From Akkermansiaceae bacterium (lineage in GTDB: Bacteria > Verrucomicrobiota > Verrucomicrobiia > Verrucomicrobiales > Akkermansiaceae), in contig SUVK01000005.1 of NCBI GenBank assembly GCA_015062055.1, positions 1-64,000 of the forward strand: a DNA stretch of 64,000 nt, written 5' to 3'. The translations under genes were made by a program, and so were the position numbers. Numbering within the stretch: the first letter of the stretch is position 1; each line of letters starts with the position of its first letter. The notes under the pieces are model-generated. The model was given only the letters and a program-made list of their open reading frames with translations. It had not been told where the DNA came from and searched no databases. Below are positions 18,230 through 28,000 of this stretch, one piece after another.

Positions 18230-19003
18230 ATGGAAACTCTGGTGTCTAGCGGAATTATTGAGTCGTATTTTAACAAATTGCAGAACAACTTGGTTTTGGA
18301 TGCCGCTATCGTCGGCGGTGGCCCATCGGGGATTGTGGCTGCGTATTATTTGGCAAAAGCGGGGCACAAAGTCTCTTTGTTTGACCGCAAACTTTCCCCG
18401 GGTGGCGGCATGTGGGGTGGTGCCATGATGTTTAACGACATAGTGGTGCAAGAGGAAGCCATGGATATCGTCCGCGAGCTGGGGCTTTGCTACAAGCCGT
18501 ACCGCGATGGTACGTATATCATCGACTCCGTACATGCCACGGCAGGGCTGCTTTACAAGGCTACTCAGGCAGGGGCTACCATTTTCAACTGTTATTCGGT
18601 GGAGGATGTCGTCTACAAGCAGGGGCGAGTAGGGGGTGTTGTTGTCAACTGGACCCCCGTTTTGCGCGAGGGCCTTCATGTGGACCCCCTTACCATCATC
18701 GCCAAAACCGTGCTGGACGGCACCGGCCACGACTGCGAAATCGCCAAAACCGTTGCCCGTAAAAACGGCGTGCGACTCAATACCCCCACCGGTGGTGTAG
18801 TCGGAGAAATGAGTATGGATGCCGCAGAGGGCGAACGCTCCACCATCGATAATACCAAAGAGATTTACCCGGGTTTGTTTGTTTCCGGTATGGCGGCCAA
18901 CGGCGTTAGCGGCAGTTTCCGCATGGGGCCGATTTTCGGTGGTATGCTCATGAGCGGTAAAAAAGCAGCCACGCTGATGGGGGCTGCGATATCGGCTTGC
19001 TGA
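18230..19003 (+). CDS. thi4: Thi4-family thiazole synthase
   Basis: AAIVGGGPSGIVAAYYLAKAGHKVSLFDRKLSPGGGMWGGAMMF; VNWTPVLREGLHVDPLTI; C-terminal GMAANGVSGSFRMGPIFGGML. Confidence 0.92.
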   Translation: METLVSSGIIESYFNKLQNNLVLDAAIVGGGPSGIVAAYYLAKAGHKVSLFDRKLSPGGGMWGGAMMFNDIVVQEEAMDIVRELGLCYKPYRDGTYIIDSVHATAGLLYKATQAGATIFNCYSVEDVVYKQGRVGGVVVNWTPVLREGLHVDPLTIIAKTVLDGTGHDCEIAKTVARKNGVRLNTPTGGVVGEMSMDAAEGERSTIDNTKEIYPGLFVSGMAANGVSGSFRMGPIFGGMLMSGKKAATLMGAAISAC

Positions 19004-19038
19004 TAACGCGCGCCAGTCGAAAAAGCAGATTATTTCGG

Positions 19039-19064
19039 GCAATGCCGGTACGTTTCGGCATTGC
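19039..19064 (+). terminator. hairpin GCAATGCCGGTACGTTTCGGCATTGC after thi4
   Basis: Perfect stem, T-rich downstream. Confidence 0.6.
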
Positions 19065-19069
19065 TCATT

Positions 19070-19093
19070 TTGTTATTTGTTAGCAAATAACAA
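19070..19093. promoter_or_regulatory. palindrome TTGTTATTTG-TTAG-CAAATAACAA
   Basis: 10-bp perfect arms in the leader of the 19248 gene; operator or second hairpin. Confidence 0.35.
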
Positions 19094-19247
19094 TTCCTAT
19101 GAAAAATGTATAGAAAAATCGTTTTTATCATATTTCTTGCTTGACACCCCTTGAAGAATCGTGTAACTTTTAGGCTAATGTAACTCGGTATGTGCCGACG
19201 TTGTATACCACAGATAGTGATATCGAAAACTTTTACCACATAATTGA

Positions 19248-22200
19248 ATGAAAAAGACACTGTTTCTTCTGCTGGCGATTCCCGGTCTCGCTGTTGCCGA
19301 TGCCGAAACAACTGTAACCGCACCGTCTGCTTTGACGATGCATGAAGTTACGTTTAATGGCGCAACAACCCTGACCAGCAGTAATCAGGCGATGACTTGG
19401 GACGGTTCGAATGCGTACAATGCATGGTACATGGAAACCATCTTGACGGCATCAACCGGCGATGCATATCAGGTCTCGATTACGGCGGGGCCGGGTGGTG
19501 ATAATTCGAGTGGTCTCTCGGTATCATCCAAAAACGGCTGGGTGACTATAGGTAAAGGCCGCCAAGCTGTCTACGATGGGAATAACGCTTTATCATTCGA
19601 TAATACTCACCTGCTGACATTTGCCTATTATAATGGTGAGGCATATATGGGTAACTTGATTACCGGCGAATACATTAAATGTACCCCCACAGGGGTAACA
19701 ACGACCATGACCTCCGGCACGTCTCGTGCGTGGTCCAATGGCGGAACTACGCAAATAGGTGCTACCAGGATTGCATCGTTGGATGGTATTTCTACAGACA
19801 TTGTCACACTGGTAACACAGGGTACCAATACGGCAGCAGCTTCCGGTACTCAATTTTATGCCGTAGGCACAAGCCAAAACGGTAGCACCGCGCTTGTTGT
19901 CAACAGTGGCTCTGCCTCCGCGTGGACCGGGGCTTTCGGTAACGCTGCTAATCCCAGTGCTAATAACAACAACTTGACCTTGACCGGTAGCGTTTCCATG
20001 CGTTTTACCGATGATTTCAAGGGTGAAAAAACCGCATTCGGTATCGTGAATGCCGGGGCGGTCACGGGCGATGTCTCTTTGTTCTTTGATGCAGAGGGTG
20101 CATCCTACGGCTCTTTTACCGGCACAAACGCAGCTTCGATAGTGGGTGCCTATAACGGTACGATTGGTGGCACCTTCCGTGCCGTGATTAACGCCGGCAC
20201 TTTCCAAAACGATATATACGGAGGTATTCATAAAGGAGAAGACGATGACAGCGTGGGGGCTACGGCCATTACTGTCAATGGCGGCACCATCAAGGGTAAT
20301 GTATATGCCGGTGGACTAACCGGAAGCATTACCGGCGATACCTCCGTTACCATCACCGCTCTTACCCCGTTTGCCTCTCACACGGCAGACAATATCATCA
20401 GCGCAGGTGGTGTTGGTGGTACTATTGACGGTGATTCTACCGTCACGCTCTCCGGTATAGAAAACGGCAGCTACGCCGGTACGATAAGTGGCGGGGCTAA
20501 CGTGGCCGGCAGTTCAACGCTTAACGTAGCATCCTCTCAAGTTACTGTCGGCTCAGTGTCAGATTTCGACCGCCTTTCTCTGACCGGTAATTCCACGTTA
20601 CGAGTCAGCGGGAAGTTGACCTCCAATGCCGGCTTATCCATCGAGGGCGATGGTGGCGATGTTACGCTCTCCGGCTCCGAAAATGCCGTCGTAGGGACAC
20701 TTTCTATTGCCGAGGGTAACAGTTTGACCTTGGCTTCGGGGAGTGGCTTGACTGTAAATGGGGCTATACATAATGATGGAGTGATCGATAATTCAGGTGA
20801 CATTAACTTGAATATTTCTTCGGCATCCGGGCTTGTTGCAAAATATAATCCCGATGAGTTAAATCGTGAAGATAATGGGTTAGGCTCTGCCATTATAGAC
20901 AACGTTATTACCGGAAATGGACAATTTGTCGGTAACGGTACGATAAATGCGACATATAACGGAAACTCTATAGACGTTGACGTAACAACAGGTCAAGCTG
21001 TTATCCAAGACGCTATCTATTATGTGATGGAGCCTCTGACAGAAGAGGATGTCACAAATACAGCCGATGAGAATCAAATATACAGGCTTCTTCCAACAAA
21101 AGTTGTCGAGTTAAACTCTGTTGTAAATGTGGGTAATCATGGCAATGACCAAGGCCCTATGCCATACGCTCCGGCTGATAACGCTTTAGGATACTACATC
21201 GGAGAAAATGGTACATTATGTGTTAGTGCAGATGAAACTGAGTCCGGCATTTCAGTGCAGAAAATCTTGTCCGATACCCAAGGCAACGGCGACCTTATTT
21301 TACGAGCACCGGGGTATCATAGTGGGAACACGACGGAGGAAGAGACACGGTGGGACATCTCATTTAACGGTAAAAGTCAATTAACCGGTGGTCTGTATCT
21401 GTCTCCTTATGTACAAAATGCAACAAACGGGGTGTATCGTTTTCACAATGGTATTGATTTATACCTCAATGACGGAGCCGATATTTCATCGTTCAGTTCT
21501 GTAGTATTAGGGTTTCCTCAAACCATCATTCACGTCTCGGGCACACTTGGGAAAGATGCCAATGGTAATCATTTTAACAATGTCTCAGCATACGGCGCCG
21601 GCGATGTATTCATTAATTACGAATCTGAAGATAGGCAAGAACTTGTATTAGGGGGTAGTACCACCCTGCAGCCCTATAAGTACTTGGATGCCTCTTATGC
21701 AGATGCCGGGAGCACGTTGCATTTGACGGCAGGCTCAGACGTTGATTTCCGCATCAAGCATCTAACTTCCGGCGAAAATGCAAATTCAACACGCCCGACC
21801 ACGGTTATGTTGGGTATGGCTGCAACAGAAGTAGACTCTGTTCTGACAATAGAGTCGTTCGATTATGATGGTTTTATTTACCTACAAGCTATGTCAAGGG
21901 CTGCCGGTTCATTAACTGTCAATATAACGTTGCTCTCCGGCCAAGAATTGAAGGATTCGCAGGTATATCGTTATTCATCGAAATATACAGAAGTAGAGCA
22001 ATCTCTTAACATAAAAGGTGAGGGCCGATACATTTTAGGAGAAGGTCATAGTATGACCTACTCAACCTATACATCAGTTCTGGCTGGTGATTACAACTTC
22101 GGCGTGCTTGACTCTACTTGGACGGGTACCGTTGAAGTGAACAATTTGAATGCGAGTGGCTCAAATACCAATATTGCCGGAATAAAAATTGCGGATTATG

Positions 22201-23435
22201 GTAACGAGAATTCATCCATTCATTTTAAGGGCTTCAAGGGGTATTTAACAGATGATATAAAGGATGTTCAGATTGCATCCGACCTGATTCTCGAAAACAC
22301 TGAAAACACTCAAACCCCGAATGGCTATGAGATATGTTATGGCTATACCGACCAAATTCAAACCTACAGTGGCGATATCAGCGGTAATGGTGATTTTGTG
22401 ATCAGTACCGATGTGAATATGCAATACAATATTCAAGGTGATGTGTCGGAGTGGAAAGATGGGGCTGAGTTAAAAGTTTCAGCCGGTAATCAGAAAGTCA
22501 ACTTCTCCGGTAATGCAACCGAAATCAATGCCGATGTATTAGCCACCGGAGGCACGATGGATGCTACAATCAGCAATGACAACGCCGTTACTGTGAACGG
22601 TGCGGTTGAAGCTCAGGGTGGTGCTCTTAACATGTCCGTATCTACGGCTCGAGGAACTACCTTTACAAATAGTGTAGCCGTAAGCTCACTGTCGGTATCC
22701 GACAACTCTGTAGCGCACTTGCAGGCTACTTCTACGGCCGGTAATGTTAAGATTGATCGCCACGGGGAGGAGGCAACATCTGCCGACCTCAGCGATGGTT
22801 TGACGATAGCCGGTGATTCGGTAAGCGGTGGTCACATCGAGAATGCAGCCATCACGCATCTGCAGGCAGGTGGTACCGTGTTGCTCGAAGATTTAACCGC
22901 CGGCAACCTGTACCTGTACGGTGACGGCATCAACTTCAGCGCACAAGAAGATCAAAGTCAATTTACCTACACCGAGCAAAAGACCTACGGTAGCCTCAAG
23001 GTGAACGAGGTGGTTTTCAATACCTCTGTTCTCAACGGTATGACGCTGTCTGAGGATGGTGCAAGCTTGGGCTTGACGGTAAATAATAATATCGCAGCCT
23101 CAACCGGTGATATTATTTGGAGCGATGCTCACCAAATCAGTGTTACCATTCACCTGAAAGGCTTTACCATCGAGAAACTTACCGACCGCCCCTCGGGTAC
23201 TTGGGATTGGGATACCAACCGCCTCTCCATACATCCCATGGCAGACGTTGCACTCTTGGATGATACCGCAGATGTCACCGTGGCCAACCTGTTGGCCGCC
23301 GAATACGACTTCGTTGTTTACGAGCAGAATTCGGATGGCCTGACCATACGCATGTACAACATCCCCGAGCCGACTACGGCTACGCTGAGCCTGCTGGCCT
23401 TGGCCGCCCTTGCAGCTCGCCGCCGCCGCCGCTGA
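19248..23435 (+). CDS. giant PEP-CTERM beta-helix/autotransporter-like repeat protein
   Basis: 1395 aa, signal peptide, glycine/threonine-rich repeats, IPEPTTATLSLLALAALAARRRRR. Upstream TTGACA-17-TAACTT. Confidence 0.85.
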   Translation: MKKTLFLLLAIPGLAVADAETTVTAPSALTMHEVTFNGATTLTSSNQAMTWDGSNAYNAWYMETILTASTGDAYQVSITAGPGGDNSSGLSVSSKNGWVTIGKGRQAVYDGNNALSFDNTHLLTFAYYNGEAYMGNLITGEYIKCTPTGVTTTMTSGTSRAWSNGGTTQIGATRIASLDGISTDIVTLVTQGTNTAAASGTQFYAVGTSQNGSTALVVNSGSASAWTGAFGNAANPSANNNNLTLTGSVSMRFTDDFKGEKTAFGIVNAGAVTGDVSLFFDAEGASYGSFTGTNAASIVGAYNGTIGGTFRAVINAGTFQNDIYGGIHKGEDDDSVGATAITVNGGTIKGNVYAGGLTGSITGDTSVTITALTPFASHTADNIISAGGVGGTIDGDSTVTLSGIENGSYAGTISGGANVAGSSTLNVASSQVTVGSVSDFDRLSLTGNSTLRVSGKLTSNAGLSIEGDGGDVTLSGSENAVVGTLSIAEGNSLTLASGSGLTVNGAIHNDGVIDNSGDINLNISSASGLVAKYNPDELNREDNGLGSAIIDNVITGNGQFVGNGTINATYNGNSIDVDVTTGQAVIQDAIYYVMEPLTEEDVTNTADENQIYRLLPTKVVELNSVVNVGNHGNDQGPMPYAPADNALGYYIGENGTLCVSADETESGISVQKILSDTQGNGDLILRAPGYHSGNTTEEETRWDISFNGKSQLTGGLYLSPYVQNATNGVYRFHNGIDLYLNDGADISSFSSVVLGFPQTIIHVSGTLGKDANGNHFNNVSAYGAGDVFINYESEDRQELVLGGSTTLQPYKYLDASYADAGSTLHLTAGSDVDFRIKHLTSGENANSTRPTTVMLGMAATEVDSVLTIESFDYDGFIYLQAMSRAAGSLTVNITLLSGQELKDSQVYRYSSKYTEVEQSLNIKGEGRYILGEGHSMTYSTYTSVLAGDYNFGVLDSTWTGTVEVNNLNASGSNTNIAGIKIADYGNENSSIHFKGFKGYLTDDIKDVQIASDLILENTENTQTPNGYEICYGYTDQIQTYSGDISGNGDFVISTDVNMQYNIQGDVSEWKDGAELKVSAGNQKVNFSGNATEINADVLATGGTMDATISNDNAVTVNGAVEAQGGALNMSVSTARGTTFTNSVAVSSLSVSDNSVAHLQATSTAGNVKIDRHGEEATSADLSDGLTIAGDSVSGGHIENAAITHLQAGGTVLLEDLTAGNLYLYGDGINFSAQEDQSQFTYTEQKTYGSLKVNEVVFNTSVLNGMTLSEDGASLGLTVNNNIAASTGDIIWSDAHQISVTIHLKGFTIEKLTDRPSGTWDWDTNRLSIHPMADVALLDDTADVTVANLLAAEYDFVVYEQNSDGLTIRMYNIPEPTTATLSLLALAALAARRRRR

Positions 23436-23477
23436 TAAACCGGGCTAAGTTATAAATAAGAAAAAAACTTATTCATC

Positions 23478-23506
23478 CGCCCGAAGCTACCTTTAGCTTC
23501 GGGCGG
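23478..23506 (+). terminator. rho-independent-like terminator stem
   Basis: CCGCCCGAAGCTACCTTTAGCTTCGGGCGG downstream of the 19248 gene. Confidence 0.7.
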
Positions 23507-23519
23507 TCTAGTGCAGTAT

Positions 23520-24064
23520 GTGCGGCACTCCGGCATCTTGACCGACAAAGTACATAAGCGTTGAAGCAATTTGATTCTTTGACCTCATTTGATTGCTGAA
23601 TATTTTTTTTGGTGAGAAGAAAAACATACAAGCGTCTGAGGCAAGGTCAGACCGTGGCCGCAGACCATGACTTGTAAAAGTTTTTCGATAAGGTATACCA
23701 CGATATGGAGAATCGTGGTTTGTTTTTTGCCTATATGCGGAGGTCCGCATGATGTTCGTGAGAACGAAAGAAGCAGGAGAACGCGTACCGGCAAACATCA
23801 GCTGCTACATCATAGGAACAGGAGCCCTGTTGCGGATAGCACCGGTAAGCGAGAAGAAATGGAAAGCGAAAATGCGACTGACAACGGCCGCAAATTACGG
23901 GCCTACTCCTTAAGCCATGCAAACACCCGAAACTCATTCGCCACTTCCTCGTACGTGTTGGCGCGAAGAGGCGAATGCATGAAACAAACAGGGCAATGGG
24001 AAACCGCCGTATGCCATAAAAGCACACACGGCGGTGTGTGGGGAAGCGAAAGCCCCCCCTAAAC
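23520..24064 (+). mobile_element. probable ORF-less (or degenerate) group II intron
   Basis: 3' domain V-like hairpin AAACCGCCGTATGCCATAAAAGCACACACGGCGGTGTGTGGGG (24000-24042), then a domain VI-like hairpin. GTGCG at 23520 is a candidate 5' end, 13 nt after a terminator stem. No credible ORF inside. Boundaries approximate. Confidence 0.55.
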
Positions 24065-24093
24065 GATTCATTTGGTCTGAGTCTCGCAATATG

Positions 24094-24762
24094 TTAACGT
24101 CGGTGGCGACGTGCAGCAAGACCACAGAGTGCAAGTAAAGAAAGCGTAGCCGTTGCGGGCTCGGGGATGGACTTAGCTGCAGCAATATCATCAGCGGTAG
24201 CAGCGCCGCTCCACGTTTTGATGTTGTCGGCCTCGCCTTGGGGCAGGGTGATAGTGAAATTACCCGTTGCTATGCCTCGCTCAAAGATGTTGTCTTCTCC
24301 TATGCTGAACGAAAGAAGCTCCGTTAAGTCATGCGGGTTCACATCGCTGTCATATTCGTGATAGTATGAGAAAGAAAATGTTTTATCGGAAGAATCGTAC
24401 TGAAACACGAATGGTGTACTAATCGGAATATAAGGGACCGTGGAGCCGAATTGCATGCCCCCCAAACCAGTGGAGTAGAACCCTAACGCGGAGCTATAGC
24501 CGATTGTGATATTTCCTTTCGTTCCGTTTTCATCCGTTACGTTAAGAGCGAAAAAGGTGCCACCATTGGTTACGATATCATTCAAGTTAACGTCTACTAG
24601 ATCATAGGTAATGGAAAACGACCCTTTATTGCCGAGAATGTCGTCGCCCAATTCAATTGATTGCCCACTTCCGGGGTACTCATAGGAATCTTGCGAAATG
24701 GTAGCCGCTGTTACCGCCGGTGCAGCGCAGAGGAGTAGTATGGATGAGAAAATCTTTTTCAT
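24094..24762 (-). CDS. PEP-CTERM sorting-domain exported protein
   Basis: Signal peptide; C-terminus IPEPATATLSLLALCGLAARRHRR. Confidence 0.85.
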   Translation of the reverse strand: MKKIFSSILLLCAAPAVTAATISQDSYEYPGSGQSIELGDDILGNKGSFSITYDLVDVNLNDIVTNGGTFFALNVTDENGTKGNITIGYSSALGFYSTGLGGMQFGSTVPYIPISTPFVFQYDSSDKTFSFSYYHEYDSDVNPHDLTELLSFSIGEDNIFERGIATGNFTITLPQGEADNIKTWSGAATADDIAAAKSIPEPATATLSLLALCGLAARRHRR

Positions 24763-25089
24763 GTTAGATTGTGATTATTTCCGGATGCTGATACAAGTAC
24801 AACACATCATACACAGGTACCAACGCGCTCAAGTCTACATCATTTCGTGTAAAAGTCAAGTGCTAAAGTAACAAAATGAAGTTAAAATGCAGCGCGAATA
24901 GTTTGTTTGAGAAAAATGACAGTTCGCATTGAACGTGAACAAGGGGCGGATTTTATTTTTTATTTGCGAATTTGGGCATAAAATTGTTATATAAGTGATT
25001 TTGTGCTTTACAACAGGCGGGTAAGGGTTTAAAGTTATAGGGTATTACAACTTCTTTAATATACTCCTAACCAATAGAACTACAGAACT

Positions 25090-28000
25090 ATGAAATTACA
25101 TTTACCAAAAATGCTGTTAGTGGCAGTAATGGCTGCCTTAGCAGTACCCACAATGGGTGCTACCTTAACCAATGTAGCGCCGGAAGGTGCCGACTACAAA
25201 TATTGGGAAGTCGGGGGCGGGATTGCGACCGTGCATCCGAAAGACGGCATGGTGGAATATGACGGAGACTTAACGCTGAACAGTGGCGACAAGCTGGGTC
25301 ATTTTGATTCCTCCCTCAACTTGGTACAGTACGATAACGGCGATGGTTGTTTTGTCGTTAAAGTGACCCAAAGGGACAAAGACACTAACACCGTCGTAAA
25401 TACATATAACGAATACACGGGTAACAATGAGTTTTCTAATATGTTGACCGTAAACGGAACGCTTACGATCAACGGGACAGCCCAAGTTGCCATCGGCGGT
25501 CAGTACAAGGTACAGACCCGAACCGACAAGGTAGACGCAGCGGGAAATGTTACTACGAAAGGCACGGCAAGCTCGTACACCGACCACTATTCTGCACTTA
25601 AGGCGGATAAAGTAGTGGTAAACGGCACCGGCACGGGCACGCATTTACAAGCCACAGCAGCCATCATTGACGATTTGGAGGTGAATGGGGGCAACGTGTC
25701 ATTCCATAAAGATCAATACAGCGGTAACAGCTCTTTCAGCGCGCTTACCGCCAGTGATCCCACATCGTTCAAAGCTGTAAAAATTGCCAACAGCCTTACG
25801 ATAAAGAACGACGGCAAGGTCGACATGGGGCGCACGCACGGCAAACACAATAATACGACAACGTCTCACATTGTCAATGTGTTCGGCTCTTCTAACCAAG
25901 CCATTACCATAACACAGGATAGCGGTTCCTTCCAAGCAATCGGTTATTCGTATGCCAAATCGGGCATGACCATTAACCAGAGTGGTGGTACGATGACTTT
26001 CCGCGATTACCTGCAATTTACGGGCACGGATACCAACACGATAACGCAAAGCGGCAATGCTTCTCTGAGCATTGGTCAGATTAAGGGCAGTGGTGCCGTA
26101 ACATTTGATATTAACCAGAGCGGTAGTGGCTCCATTACTTTGAATTACGGTGCTGCCATCGACGCCAAAGGTGTTATCAACATCAACCAAAGTGGCTCCG
26201 GTACTATTACATTGGGTGGTGGTAATAAGCAACACACCTATTCCGGCGTCAAGAATTATCCGACAACGTATGCTGCAACCGGCAAGTATAACATCAGCCA
26301 AACCGGTAGCGGCACCCTGCATCTTTACAGCCGAGATGGTGTTACCCCGGCTATCTCCGCCGTATCAACTGAGATAGGTGCTCAATCTCAGCTGAAGCTG
26401 GATGCCGGCACCTCGCTTACCACCACAACTTTGGATGTAAGCTCCGGGTCAACAATCGATAACAACGGTGTCATCACCGTGGGTACCGGGACTGCCGGTA
26501 CCGAAGCCGGTTCCCTCACCGTGACCTCCGGAGGTACATTGAATGCGACACTCGATGGTAGCAAGGCTGCGCTCAATATAGGGGCCGCAGCCAGTGATAC
26601 CAACACCGTGACCTCGTGGACCATGGGCTCGGGCAGCACCTTCGGCGTAGGCTTTACAGCGGCGTATTTTGATACACTTACGACGACCGAGGTAGACGGC
26701 GTTAAGCAGATTACGTTTACCGACGTATTGGTAGCCACGGTAGCCGATGGTTCATCTGTTAACACCGACAGTTTCTCTTGCAATTTTGTAGCAGGCGATA
26801 TAGCCGGGTTGGCAAGCGAGCATTTTACCCTTAAAGACGTAAAGTGGGGCAATGATGCCACCGGCAATGTTGTGCTGAGCGGTGTGCTCGAGTACGACCC
26901 GTGGGTAAAGCTCACCCAAGGTGGCGAAGAAGACAGAAGCTTCGCTGATATTACGGAATATAAAACCGGTTTGGCTATCTCTGAAAACGATATCACCCTC
27001 AGCGGTAATAACTCTCACACCCTTGGTACAAAGATTGACGGGGTAGAGGTAACTATCGCCCATGAAAACGCCTTGGGTGATGGCCCCGTGAGCACCGAGG
27101 GTGAAGCCGCTTTGGTGGCAGAAGAAGGTGTTAAGGCTGTGTTGCCGGATGAGATAGATAATGGAGGCTCCCTCACTATGCAGGGTGCTTTCAAGGCCGA
27201 TTTCACGCCTGATGTTGTTGACGTTGAGGCTGCTTACATTACCACAGAAGGTGTAGAAGATGCCGATGGTAACGGCTTCTACCGCGAGGCATGCACCGGC
27301 TTGCTCATTGTAAATAATGATGCGACCACCGGTTCTCTGACGGTGGTACCCGGCACCACCGTAGAAATTGATGGCACAACATACGAGCTTGCCGATTCCG
27401 GGTTGGCCGGGGTAGATGAGCCCATATATGATGTCTACTACATACGAACCGAGGGCGAGGGCAGCAAGGTGAACTCATCCGACATTCTCGATGCAGCCGG
27501 CATCAGCGATGTAACGGTGGAAATGACCGAGGCAACGGGTGAGTTGACCGCCGACTCCGCCATCGACGTAGTTGCCACGGCCGGTACGCTGAAAACTACG
27601 GCCGATGCCGATGTGACCGGCTCTCTTACCGATACCACCATTGAGGCCGCAGGCGGCATCATCAGTGCTACGATTGCCGGCGATTCTTCCGTAACCGTCA
27701 CCGGTAGCGATACCACCACAATCTCCGGCAGCAACACCTACAGCGGTGGTACCACGATTGACGGCGGTGTGCTCGAAATCGGTGCAGCCGACAGCTTGGG
27801 TACGGAGGCAATCGAATTAACCAATGGCGGTACACTCGACCTCAAGGGTATGGCTGTTACCAACGATATCAAGGTGATCGGCTGCACACTTAAGGGGACC
27901 GGTGCATTCGCCGGTGATTTGGATGTATCGGGCGACTTGACGCTCACCGATCCCACCACGGCTCATGCTCTTCTGCTGAGCGGGGCCGGTAAGGTAAGCG

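Noticed and set aside
18116-19042. 308-aa minus-strand ORF opposite thi4
   Set aside because: Shadow of the clear Thi4 reading frame.
23667-24062. 131-aa ORF in the putative group II intron
   Set aside because: Reads through the structured domain V sequence; no reverse transcriptase motifs, so not called as a CDS.
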